This document shows positions 1 through 7,876 of a DNA stretch of 60,921 nt, piece after piece (positions within the stretch are counted from its first letter, which is position 1; the number at the start of each line of letters is the position of its first letter). The notes under the pieces were generated by a model. It searched no databases. It was given only the letters and a program-made list of their open reading frames with translations, and had not been told where the DNA came from. The stretch is from a virus: IMG/VR virus record IMGVR_UViG_3300029787_000001, positions 130,439 through 191,359 of that record. One strand, given 5' to 3'. The translations under genes and the position numbers were made by a program.

Positions 1-1179
1 GGGTTCAACGGGACAGATATTTTGTCTGCCAATGGTGGCTTAAGTCTCTTTGAATACAATGTTGACAAAAGCGGCAGCACAAAATTTTTGAACACTGGGG
101 CACAGAGGCTTGAAGAGGATGTTGTCTTGCTTGGGACAAATCCCCCAATAATTCCCTATGTTATCAAAGCTGGCAACAAGCAGTTCTTAAAACCAAGTTC
201 CAGAACGCTATCCATAGGAAGCGTTACTGGCAACAGGGCTGGTGGCATTCAAGAAGCCTCAGACGATTATGCCAGGATGAGCATCGGCTCCGTGCTTACA
301 GGCTCTTCTTATGTTATGTCAGCATCTATCACAAGAGAGTTGATGCTCACAGCAGGAGGAAAATCGCAGCCAGTCACCAATGTGTCCAGCACAAACTATC
401 CTCACTACTACTCACTTCGCAACTCCCTTAACTTCTATAGCACACGGTCTCCGCATTATGGAGTGTCGGGCTCCAATTGGAACAAAGACGAACAAGACAT
501 AAACTTGATCTCTGTTCCAAAGATCTTCTATGGATCTCGGATCAAGCCGGGCAGCCTGTCACTCAAGTTCTACATCACCGGCTCCTTGGTCGGAGAACTA
601 AAAGACACAAAGTACAATGGAGAACTAATCCAAGTTGGACCCGCAGGTTCGGTGGGCTCTGGCTCTGTCGCTGGAGTGGCGATGTACGAAGAGGGGTTTG
701 TTTTGCTAACGGGCAGTTGGGACTTGACAAGTGGCGTTTCTTATGGATTCGATTCTTCTACCACCGGCTCATGGACCAGATTCGCCTGTGGCGCTAATGA
801 TGGCATCGATTGCTCAACATCTGCCTCTTTTGATTTCTCCTTCAAAGGACACACAGAGACACAGGTTCTCACAATGTTTGCACATGCCCGACGAGGCGAA
901 ATAAATTATTCCAACAACCCAACCTTTTTAGACTATGGGCAACAAAGGCTACAGGTTACGTCCTCTAATGTCTACATGGAAAGCGATTCTGTGACCATTA
1001 AGAACACAGTCTCTTCAAGTTACACGGGCTTCGACGCACCCTTTGAAAGACAGGTCTATGTGTCGCGCGTTGCTATCTATGACGATGATAAGAAGCTCAT
1101 TGGGATCGCAACCCTCTCGAACCCTGTGCTCAAGAAAGAAGCACAAGATCTGTCATTCAAGTTAAAGCTTGATCTATAA
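1..1179 (+). CDS. Virion structural protein, 5' end cut off
   Basis: The frame is open from the first base, so the gene begins upstream of the window; about 392 residues of its C-terminal part are visible. The sequence is rich in Gly, Ser, Thr and aromatic residues with short beta-type stretches and few charged blocks, as in phage tail or baseplate structural proteins. It ends with a pattern I associate with the C-termini of large structural proteins of T4-like aquatic phages (YVSRVAIYDDDKKLIGIA, then LSFKLKLDL). A TTG at 22 could serve as a start, but no ribosome binding site precedes it and the reading frame continues upstream, so I treat it as internal. The stop overlaps the next start by one base. 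The exact structural role is unknown. Confidence 0.7.
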   Translation, partial: GFNGTDILSANGGLSLFEYNVDKSGSTKFLNTGAQRLEEDVVLLGTNPPIIPYVIKAGNKQFLKPSSRTLSIGSVTGNRAGGIQEASDDYARMSIGSVLTGSSYVMSASITRELMLTAGGKSQPVTNVSSTNYPHYYSLRNSLNFYSTRSPHYGVSGSNWNKDEQDINLISVPKIFYGSRIKPGSLSLKFYITGSLVGELKDTKYNGELIQVGPAGSVGSGSVAGVAMYEEGFVLLTGSWDLTSGVSYGFDSSTTGSWTRFACGANDGIDCSTSASFDFSFKGHTETQVLTMFAHARRGEINYSNNPTFLDYGQQRLQVTSSNVYMESDSVTIKNTVSSSYTGFDAPFERQVYVSRVAIYDDDKKLIGIATLSNPVLKKEAQDLSFKLKLDL

Positions 1180-1520
1180 TGAAGCCGATTGTAATAGTCT
1201 CGCCCCGATTCACAAAGTTAATGTCTATCGTTATAGATGTTTATGCAATCACAATCTTTCCGTTTATAATCTCAAAAGAAAAAATGAGCGACGGCACGCT
1301 TAATCACGAGACCATCCACATCCAACAACAAAAAGAATTGCTCGTGCTTGGTTTTTATCCTCTTTACTTTTTCTATTATCTTTGGGGATTTATAAAATAT
1401 AAAGATAAACAACAAGCCTATTATAGGATACCATTTGAACAAGAAGCTTACGAAAACGAACAAGATTTAAATTATCTAAAAAATCGTAAATTGTATAGCT
1501 GGAGGAAGTTCAAGGTTTGA
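1179..1520 (+). CDS. Small membrane-associated protein with HExxH zinc-metallopeptidase motif
   Basis: This 113-residue protein contains HETIH at residues 43-47, the zinc-binding HExxH of gluzincin-type metallopeptidases, and a later Glu-rich segment (FEQEAYENE) that could supply the third ligand. Between them is a strongly hydrophobic aromatic stretch (LGFYPLYFFYYLWGF), and a second hydrophobic segment lies at about residues 14-32, so it is probably membrane bound. The ATG overlaps the stop of the structural gene (taATG). Nothing in the sequence names the substrate. Either a tiny peptidase acting at the envelope or an inactive relative is possible; the motif is visible but activity is inferred. 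Confidence 0.6.
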   Translation: MKPIVIVSPRFTKLMSIVIDVYAITIFPFIISKEKMSDGTLNHETIHIQQQKELLVLGFYPLYFFYYLWGFIKYKDKQQAYYRIPFEQEAYENEQDLNYLKNRKLYSWRKFKV

Positions 1521-2056
1521 TTTTAGGAATTGACGTTTCGACAAGCATCACAGGCTTTGCGATAACAGACATGGAAGGAAAAATAGCCCTTTCCGAAGCC
1601 TGTGACCTTCGTAGAGACAAGAACTTTTTTTCTAAGTGTCTCACAATAAGAGCAAAAGTTCTAGACATTCTGGAGTCTTATGGCGGCAAAATAGAGCATA
1701 TCTATATTGAGCAACCATTCACGTTTTTTAACTCCGGTGGCTCATCCGGTAAGACTATGGCAGCCCTGCAACGATTCAATGGCGTTGTGTCGTGGATGGT
1801 CTACGAATGTTTTGAGATTCAGCCTGAGTATCTTGGAGCAACCCAGGCACGAAAGCTTGTAGGCATCAAGGTACCGAGAGGTCAAAAAGCCAAGAAGGTT
1901 GTGATGGAGCACTTGCTCGCTACTGAACCAGACTTTACGATTCAGTACACGCACAAGGGGAACCCCAAGCCACAAGAGTTCGACAGAGCCGACGCCCTTG
2001 TCATTGCGAGAGCAGGGCTACAAGACATAGAGAACAAAAGCCTTGCCGCAGGGTGA
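1517..2056 (+). CDS. RuvC-like Holliday junction resolvase
   Basis: The 179-residue protein has the RNase H-fold arrangement of RuvC-family resolvases. The first acidic residue is in GIDVSTSITGFAI (D6), the second in IYIEQP (E65), and a final pair is in FDRADALVIA (D156, D159). Length matches bacterial RuvC (about 170 residues). By family it would cut four-way junctions formed during recombination-dependent replication, clearing branches before packaging, the job done by endonuclease VII in T4. It starts at TTG 1517, overlapping the previous stop by four bases, with GGAGG 12 bases upstream. Its neighbours downstream are replication genes, which fits. Confidence 0.85.
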   Translation: MILGIDVSTSITGFAITDMEGKIALSEACDLRRDKNFFSKCLTIRAKVLDILESYGGKIEHIYIEQPFTFFNSGGSSGKTMAALQRFNGVVSWMVYECFEIQPEYLGATQARKLVGIKVPRGQKAKKVVMEHLLATEPDFTIQYTHKGNPKPQEFDRADALVIARAGLQDIENKSLAAG

Positions 2057-2071
2057 TCATCGTGTTATCCT
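2043..2071 (+). promoter_or_regulatory. Extended -10 sigma70-type promoter before primase
   Basis: TTGCCG (2043-2048), a 17-base spacer ending in TGT (2063-2065), and TATCCT (2066-2071). The -10 box ends only six bases before the primase ATG at 2078, so the transcript would be leaderless or almost so. The box lies over the end of the resolvase gene. Confidence 0.5.
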
Positions 2072-2077
2072 ACAGGC

Positions 2078-3016
2078 ATGAACAAAACTGTAGCAAAGAA
2101 GATTCTTTATGAAACGCTTGGCAACTCTTGGGACAGAGGCTCAGAGCTTCTGTTTGAGTGTCCTGCGTGCGATCATCACAAACGCAAGTTCTCTGTTAAC
2201 TTGGACAAAAATGTTTTTAAGTGTTGGATTTGTGATTATTCTGGTCGCAACATTAGGCGTGTTATTAGGCGCTTTGGTTCCTATACTCAACTACAAAAAT
2301 GGGACCAGATTACAGACCGAACAGATCTATCGAGATTTGATGACCTCTTTAATAACGAGATCGGTGGAGAGGTCGAGGAGAAACTTGAACTCCCAAAAGA
2401 ATTTGTAAGCCTTGCTAATAAGAATCTGCCGCTCTCTGCAAATCGTGCCCTACGTTATCTTGCAGAGCGTGGAATAACAAGGTCGGACATACAACGATGG
2501 AAGATCGGCTTTTGCTATGATGGCGAGTACGGGGGCAGAATCATTGTGCCCTCATTTGGCATGTCAGGTTACCCCAACTACTTTATTGCGCGTTCTTACG
2601 TCGGGCATGGAATGAAATACAAAAACCCACGATCATCGAAGAACGTGGTGTTTAATGATCTATTTACCAATTGGAACGACGACCTTGTTATTGTCGAAGG
2701 AGTATTCGATGCAATTAACGCAGGAAACGCTGTGCCTATCTTGGGGTCTACATTACGCACCGACTCCGACCTACTACGAAAGATTGTACGAAATGACACC
2801 CCGTGCTACATCGCCCTCGATCCTGACGCGGCTAACAAAGAGCGTCGCATTATTCAGACGCTTTTGCGCTACGATGTGGAACTCTATAAAATAGATGTGA
2901 GTGGCTATGATGACGTGGGCGAGATGCCATCAAGTGTCTTCGAGGAACGAAAATCAATTGCAACACCTATTGACAGAGACAATTACGTCCTGCTTGACTT
3001 ACTGTCAGCAGTTTAG
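2078..3016 (+). CDS. DnaG-type DNA primase (zinc finger plus Toprim)
   Basis: Residues 28-52 form a CHC2-like zinc finger (CPAC at 28-31 and CWIC at 49-52), as in bacterial DnaG and the primase half of T7 gp4. The Toprim domain follows: LVIVEGVFDA with catalytic Glu at about 207, then ALDPDA with acidic residues at about 248-250. At 312 residues it has the zinc finger and catalytic core but no helicase domain; the replicative helicase is a separate gene at 55486. It would make RNA primers for lagging-strand synthesis. The ATG has no clear Shine-Dalgarno sequence and is immediately preceded by a promoter, suggesting leaderless translation. Confidence 0.9.
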   Translation: MNKTVAKKILYETLGNSWDRGSELLFECPACDHHKRKFSVNLDKNVFKCWICDYSGRNIRRVIRRFGSYTQLQKWDQITDRTDLSRFDDLFNNEIGGEVEEKLELPKEFVSLANKNLPLSANRALRYLAERGITRSDIQRWKIGFCYDGEYGGRIIVPSFGMSGYPNYFIARSYVGHGMKYKNPRSSKNVVFNDLFTNWNDDLVIVEGVFDAINAGNAVPILGSTLRTDSDLLRKIVRNDTPCYIALDPDAANKERRIIQTLLRYDVELYKIDVSGYDDVGEMPSSVFEERKSIATPIDRDNYVLLDLLSAV

Positions 3017-3024
3017 GAGGTAAC

Positions 3025-3504
3025 GTGAGTGAAGATGTTAAAAACTACATTAACAATGTTTTAGATGAACGCCGCCAAGAGTTTGGCGGCAAAGCTGTGT
3101 GCCCTTTTGCAGCACCTGAGCTTAAAGCAAATAGGCTTATGGTTGCCGAAGTTGGTGACAAAAGCCTGCTAGAACTTATTGATGAACTCGCCACTTCGGA
3201 CTATGAAAGTGCCCTCTTTATAATCAAAAAAGATATACCAGCAGAACAAACAAAAAAATTCCAACATTTTGTTAACAGGTTACTAAGACAAAGAGGTCTC
3301 AAAGATTACAAAAACATTTGCTTCAACCCAAATGATGATGTGGAGATTGAGGGATACAACCCAAGGTCTCTCGCTCCATATTTTATGGTCAATATAGCAG
3401 ACAAGAAGGTGCTATCAAAAGCCCACAGGGCTCTTAAGAAAACAAATTACTACGATAAGTTGCCAGATAAGTATAGAAAGTTCCTTAATCTTAAAGATAA
3501 GTAA
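3025..3504 (+). CDS. Conserved phage protein of unknown function with CPFA motif
   Basis: A 159-residue soluble protein read from a GTG with an ideal ribosome binding site (AGGAGG, four bases before it). Near the N-terminus it has VCPFAAPELKANR, which recalls the CPFA segment of DUF1415-type proteins, followed by alternating alpha/beta segments and a basic C-terminus. It lies eight bases downstream of primase and probably shares its transcript, so a role in DNA metabolism is plausible but unproven. There are no membrane segments and no catalytic motif I can name. Confidence 0.7.
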   Translation: MSEDVKNYINNVLDERRQEFGGKAVCPFAAPELKANRLMVAEVGDKSLLELIDELATSDYESALFIIKKDIPAEQTKKFQHFVNRLLRQRGLKDYKNICFNPNDDVEIEGYNPRSLAPYFMVNIADKKVLSKAHRALKKTNYYDKLPDKYRKFLNLKDK

Positions 3505-3505
3505 A

Positions 3506-3513
3506 CTATTTAT
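3506..3513 (+). promoter_or_regulatory. Late-promoter motif CTATTTAT
   Basis: ACTATTTAT sits just after the stop of the preceding gene and 32 bases before the ATG at 3538. It is one of about a dozen copies in front of virion genes and is isolated here among replication genes. Confidence 0.5.
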
Positions 3514-3537
3514 TGCAAGTTTACGAGGACGCCACCA

Positions 3538-4401
3538 ATGAAACACACCTTTGCAAGACAAAAAGTAAGGCAAATTATTCTTGAAGAGTTACAAGCAGAC
3601 CTTTTAATTGAAAGCACCGCCAACCAAATTCTTGAAGAGGGTGTTCTCGATGCTGTAAAGAATCTAAAAAGCAAATTCTTTCCGAACAAAAGTGACGAAG
3701 AAGTTCAAGATGAATTGGACGAAATAGGAAAAAACCCAGAAACACTTAACACGATGCCCAGAACTAAAAGAATTGGAATTCTATTTTTGGCTGGAATGTT
3801 AGGTGGATTTCTAACTCAAGGTGGCTTTGATTATGAGGCTCTTAGTTCTGCGTCGGCTGCTGATGCTCGAAGAATAGCATCTTCAGTAGACGCCACTTCG
3901 CAGAAGTCGCGAGATGTTCAAAACTTTATGCAAATGGCGTCTGCTGAAGCTGAGAGCGGCGGCGCTTCAACCCCAGAGGACGTAGACGCGGCAATTAAGC
4001 GAATTGTTAGAGACTACATGCAGTCCATAGAAGCTGCCCCCATTTCTCCCGGTCGCGGAATCTTTATTGGTGGAGATGTAAGAAAAGGACCTTTGAAGGG
4101 TTTTGCTTATGTCCCTGCTTCTTCGATTCCAGATGATGAAATCCTGCCCTTTATTGGGGTATCAAAGAAAGATTACGAAACACTATTGAGGGCGACATTC
4201 TTAACCGGCAAAGGTGGCGACCAAAGATTAGAGGATCTCGTCATGGGGCAAGGAAAGAAAGGCTCTTCAGGCTTCTGGGCTTATGACAATAACAGGCTCT
4301 TTCAGGGTTTCCAAGAGGACTCTTCTTATGCTATGCTGCCCCTTGAATGGTCTGTTGCTTACGAGCTTTTGAACAAAAGAAAGAGCAAGGGTCGCCTATA
4401 A
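3538..4401 (+). CDS. Late protein with tag-like N-terminus and one membrane segment
   Basis: The 287-residue protein begins with a basic helix containing QKVRQIILEELQ, which resembles the IIKEE tag found on many proteins near the head genes, including an (I/L)xE site. A hydrophobic segment follows at about residues 76-96 (IGILFLAGMLGGFLTQGGF), then an Ala/Ser-rich region and a C-terminal globular part. It is preceded by its own late-promoter motif although both neighbours are replication genes, so I infer it is a virion or late membrane protein. I do not recognise the C-terminal domain. Confidence 0.65.
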   Translation: MKHTFARQKVRQIILEELQADLLIESTANQILEEGVLDAVKNLKSKFFPNKSDEEVQDELDEIGKNPETLNTMPRTKRIGILFLAGMLGGFLTQGGFDYEALSSASAADARRIASSVDATSQKSRDVQNFMQMASAEAESGGASTPEDVDAAIKRIVRDYMQSIEAAPISPGRGIFIGGDVRKGPLKGFAYVPASSIPDDEILPFIGVSKKDYETLLRATFLTGKGGDQRLEDLVMGQGKKGSSGFWAYDNNRLFQGFQEDSSYAMLPLEWSVAYELLNKRKSKGRL

Positions 4402-4405
4402 CCAC

Positions 4406-4434
4406 TTGACAAAACGCCCTGCCTGTGTTATGTT
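4406..4434 (+). promoter_or_regulatory. Extended -10 sigma70-type promoter for the SbcDC operon
   Basis: TTGACA (4406-4411), a 17-base spacer ending in TGT, and TATGTT (4429-4434). It drives two small membrane-protein genes, SbcDC and the FtsZ-like gene. Confidence 0.7.
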
Positions 4435-4443
4435 ACAAACATA
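4429..4443 (+). promoter_or_regulatory. Inverted repeat TATGT-N5-ACATA, possible operator
   Basis: A perfect five-base inverted repeat with a five-base spacer begins at the first base of the -10 box and runs to the predicted transcription start. The same element in the same phase covers the promoter before thyX at 60249. Confidence 0.4.
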
Positions 4444-4453
4444 GGAGGCATCA

Positions 4454-4546
4454 ATGCTCAAGTTTTGTTTTAACGCTTTGGCAGACGGCATCGTTATGTA
4501 CGCTGGCTGGTTTGTGGGCATCGCTCTCTATAATTTTTGTTTCTAA
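4454..4546 (+). CDS. 30-residue hydrophobic peptide
   Basis: A short frame starting at ATG 4454 with AGGAGG six bases upstream and ending TAA at 4544-4546. The product is almost entirely one hydrophobic helix (for example GIVMYAGWFVGIALYNF), so a single-span membrane peptide is expected. It is the first gene after the promoter at 4406. Too short for similarity-based naming; support is the strong ribosome binding site and the position. Confidence 0.5.
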   Translation: MLKFCFNALADGIVMYAGWFVGIALYNFCF

Positions 4547-4559
4547 ACTGGAGGTAATG

Positions 4560-4769
4560 ATGACAAATGTACTTAAGGCGTGCTTCGCTCTCGCTGTTTT
4601 CATCGGGTTTTACTTTCTTGGCTATGTGACGATGCTGCTTGTGCATACACACTTCGTTCGACCTGACTTGCCAGAACAAACCTTGAGCATTGAAGAATTG
4701 TCCGCTGCATTTGCAGAACAGCACCCTGGTGCCACACCTTGGGAAACTTGCGAACAGGAGGCACCTTGA
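4560..4769 (+). CDS. Small single-span membrane protein
   Basis: About 69 residues from the second of two adjacent ATGs (4557 and 4560). I choose 4560 because GGAGG at 4550-4554 is then five bases away. Residues 5-27 form a transmembrane helix (ACFALAVFIGFYFLGYV and beyond), followed by an acidic tail with two Glu-rich segments. The stop overlaps the TTG start of SbcDC, so the two are probably translationally coupled. Function unknown; membrane anchoring of something made early in infection is one possibility. Confidence 0.6.
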   Translation: MTNVLKACFALAVFIGFYFLGYVTMLLVHTHFVRPDLPEQTLSIEELSAAFAEQHPGATPWETCEQEAP

Positions 4770-7700
4770 AAATAGCTCACATTGCTGATACTCACATTAA
4801 GAATCTGAAGTATCACGAAGACTACCGCGCCTGCTTTGAGCAGATGTACAAAGTCTTGCGAGAGCAAGATGTAGATTGCATTGTTCACTGCGGTGACATT
4901 GCTCACACAAAGACGCAGATCTCTCCAGAGTTTGTAGAGATGGCGTCAGATTTTTTTAGTAATCTCGCAGACATTGCTACGACGTTTATTATTCTTGGCA
5001 ACCACGATGGTAACTTGAAGAATAGCAACCGGCAAGATGCTATTACGCCCATTGTGCAGGCTATTGATAGCCCCAACATTCGTCTTCTAAAGAACTCAGG
5101 CGAAACACCTATAGCAAACAGCAACATAACGCTAAACGTGTTGTCAGTTTTTGATCGAGATAACTGGATTCAACCAACTGATCTCGATAAGGTGAACATC
5201 GCGCTCTATCACGGTGCTATCTCCAACTGTCAGACTGACGCCGGTTGGACGATGGTTCACGGTGAAGACGAGGTTTCTATCTTTGAGTCATTTGATTACG
5301 CCATGCTTGGAGACATTCACAAGCGACAGTTCTTGGATGACGAGAAGAGAGTCTATTATCCTGGCTCTACTATCCAGCAAAACCACGGAGAAAGCAACGA
5401 TAAGGGCTTCTCTATCTGGACTATCGACAGCAAGAATGATTGGGACATCGAGCATTTCACGCTACAGAATCCTCGCCCGTTTATCACGTTAGAACTAACA
5501 CGCACAGGTAAGGTACCCCGCTCTGCGTCTGTCCCAGCAAATGCCCGTCTCCGAATCGTTAGCGACAACAACTTGTCTCTTGATGTGATGAGAAAGGCAG
5601 TTGATGTAGCCCGCCACAAGTTCGGACCAGAGTCTATCTCGTTCCTGAATAGATCTGCTGGTAAGCGCGGTAACGTCGAAGAGATTGCCGATGGCTTGGG
5701 GGCTCAGAATCTACGAGATCCCGAGATTCAGCAGGAGCTAATCTCAGAGTACCTCAAAGACTACCAGATCAAGCCAGCGGCTTTGACTGCCATCTACAAG
5801 CTAAACTCGAAATACAATCAAGAAGTAGAAGCAAAAGAGGATGTAAGCCGTAATGTCAACTGGGAGTTGATAAACTTCGAGTGGTCCAATCTGTTTAATT
5901 ACGGAGAGAGCAATTCTGTTGACTTTCGAAACATAAATGGAATTACCGGCATCTTTGGAAAAAACTTCTCTGGCAAGTCTTCTATTATTGATGCCATCTT
6001 GTTCACGATCTTCGGCACGACCAGCAAGAACGAGCGCAAGAATGTGAACGTTGTAAACCAGAATCGTAATTGTGGCGAAGGCACAGCAACGATTGCGATT
6101 GGCGACAAGAGCTACACAATCCACCGTAAGGTGGAGAAGTACGAAAAGAAGTCGAGAGGCGAGGTAACAATCGAAGCCAAAACTTACCTTGACTTTTCCG
6201 TTTACGATAAGATCTTGAACGAGGCGACCTCCTTAAATGGAACCACTCGCAACCAGACAGATGCAAACATTCGTAAGCACTTTGGCACGATCGATGATTT
6301 CCTCATCTCGTCCATGTCGTCGCAGCATGGCGCCTTAGCATTTATTAACGAGGGCTCAACTAAGCGGAAAGAGATCATTGCTAAATTCCTAGACCTTCAG
6401 TTCTTTGATAAGAAGTTCAAACTCGCCAAGGGCGACGCTCAGGACTCCAAGGCTCTGATTAAAAAGCTACAGGGTCGAGACTACAACAAAGAAATTCAAG
6501 AAGCACAGGACGCCGTTGCAGAGCACAAAGCAGAGATTCTCAAGTCAGAGACAGGCAACCTAAAGCTACAGAAAAAGCTGACCTTTGTAAACGATCACAT
6601 CCACGGGCTTGCCAATAAAATCTCTAACATCCCAACAGATGTGATTGACATCCACGAGGTTCAGTCCGAGATCAAAAAGACAAAAAATAAAATAATTTCT
6701 TTGTCCGATTCTATCATTGATGATGGCAACGCACTACATAGAGAGAGGGCACGCTTTGTAAAAATCTCTAATCTTCTACAAACATTAGATTACGAGACTC
6801 TTACTGGCTCCCTTGTAAGTATTGAAGAAGCCGAGAGGAATCTTCAAGCACATACCCAGAAATTAGAGGTTGCATCCGACAAAAAGAAGTTATTAGAAGA
6901 CATCCCCTGTGGGACAGCTTACCCTGCTTGTAAGTTCATTCGCGATGCCCATGTGGCAACGGCAGTCATTCCTGAAACGGAATCCAAGATTGATGAACTA
7001 GAGAACACACTCTCCAGCTTGAATCCTCAAATTGTGAGAGATCATCTGGACAAGTATCACAAGCTTGAAAGAAAGCAGAACGAAACTGAGAGTCTTATAA
7101 AAGACCTTCAGTTGGGCATTGAGCGCAGAAAGTCTGCTCTTGATAGGCACAACACCTTGATAGAGGAGCTTGCACAAAAGCAGGCTTCCTATAACGACAA
7201 CAAAGAAGCAATTGAAAATCTAGAAAAACTATTAAAGGAGAAAGAAGTTTATGCCCAACAAGCGAAATCCATTGAAGAACAAGCTAAATCGTCTAGCCAG
7301 AAGAAGATTGATCTTTACAAATCTCTCGGCTCAGAAGAACAGCGAATCGAAGACCTCAAAGAAAGAAGATTAGAATTTGAAACAATCCAGGCGGAATACT
7401 CATCGTATGATCTTTTCTTGCGATGCATGCACCCGAATGGGATTGCTTACGACATCATTAAACAGAAGTTGCCTGTAATCAACGAAGAGATTGTAAAGAT
7501 TCTATCGAACGTTGTAGATTTTGAAATCTTTTTTGAGACTACGGGTAACAAGTTTGAAATTTTTATCAAGCACCCAAAGCACGAGGCGCGACCTATTGAG
7601 ATGGCGTCTGGTGCCGAGAAGACTATGGCTGCTATGGCTATTCGTCTTGCCCTGCTGTCTGTTTCATCCCTACCCAAGAGCGACCTGTTCATCTTGGACG

Positions 7701-7876
7701 AGCCTGGAACTGCTTTAGACGAAGAGAATATGGCAGGATTTATTCGGATCTTGGAACTAATTAAAGTGTATTTCAAGAACGTCTTGCTGATTTCTCACCT
7801 TGATTCTCTCAAGGATTGTGTAGACATGCAGATTGTGATTGAGAAAGACAAAGGATTCGCAAAGGTAAATCAATGA
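4766..7876 (+). CDS. Fused SbcD-SbcC (Mre11-Rad50, T4 gp47-gp46) recombination nuclease
   Basis: One 1036-residue chain carries both subunits. The N-terminal 350 residues are an Mre11-type metallophosphoesterase: DTH at 8-10, HCGDIAH near 50 and GNHDG at 78-82. The remainder is a Rad50-type ATPase: Walker A GKNFSGKS at about 398-405, long heptad-rich coiled coils, a zinc hook C715-x6-C722 at the apex, the signature MASGAEKT near 946 and Walker B LFILDEP near 974. It would resect double-strand ends for recombination-dependent replication. In T4 these are separate genes (47 and 46). The start is TTG 4766, chosen because AGGAGG lies five bases upstream and it overlaps the previous stop; an earlier TTG at 4739 adds nine residues without a ribosome binding site. 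Confidence 0.93.
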   Translation: MKIAHIADTHIKNLKYHEDYRACFEQMYKVLREQDVDCIVHCGDIAHTKTQISPEFVEMASDFFSNLADIATTFIILGNHDGNLKNSNRQDAITPIVQAIDSPNIRLLKNSGETPIANSNITLNVLSVFDRDNWIQPTDLDKVNIALYHGAISNCQTDAGWTMVHGEDEVSIFESFDYAMLGDIHKRQFLDDEKRVYYPGSTIQQNHGESNDKGFSIWTIDSKNDWDIEHFTLQNPRPFITLELTRTGKVPRSASVPANARLRIVSDNNLSLDVMRKAVDVARHKFGPESISFLNRSAGKRGNVEEIADGLGAQNLRDPEIQQELISEYLKDYQIKPAALTAIYKLNSKYNQEVEAKEDVSRNVNWELINFEWSNLFNYGESNSVDFRNINGITGIFGKNFSGKSSIIDAILFTIFGTTSKNERKNVNVVNQNRNCGEGTATIAIGDKSYTIHRKVEKYEKKSRGEVTIEAKTYLDFSVYDKILNEATSLNGTTRNQTDANIRKHFGTIDDFLISSMSSQHGALAFINEGSTKRKEIIAKFLDLQFFDKKFKLAKGDAQDSKALIKKLQGRDYNKEIQEAQDAVAEHKAEILKSETGNLKLQKKLTFVNDHIHGLANKISNIPTDVIDIHEVQSEIKKTKNKIISLSDSIIDDGNALHRERARFVKISNLLQTLDYETLTGSLVSIEEAERNLQAHTQKLEVASDKKKLLEDIPCGTAYPACKFIRDAHVATAVIPETESKIDELENTLSSLNPQIVRDHLDKYHKLERKQNETESLIKDLQLGIERRKSALDRHNTLIEELAQKQASYNDNKEAIENLEKLLKEKEVYAQQAKSIEEQAKSSSQKKIDLYKSLGSEEQRIEDLKERRLEFETIQAEYSSYDLFLRCMHPNGIAYDIIKQKLPVINEEIVKILSNVVDFEIFFETTGNKFEIFIKHPKHEARPIEMASGAEKTMAAMAIRLALLSVSSLPKSDLFILDEPGTALDEENMAGFIRILELIKVYFKNVLLISHLDSLKDCVDMQIVIEKDKGFAKVNQ

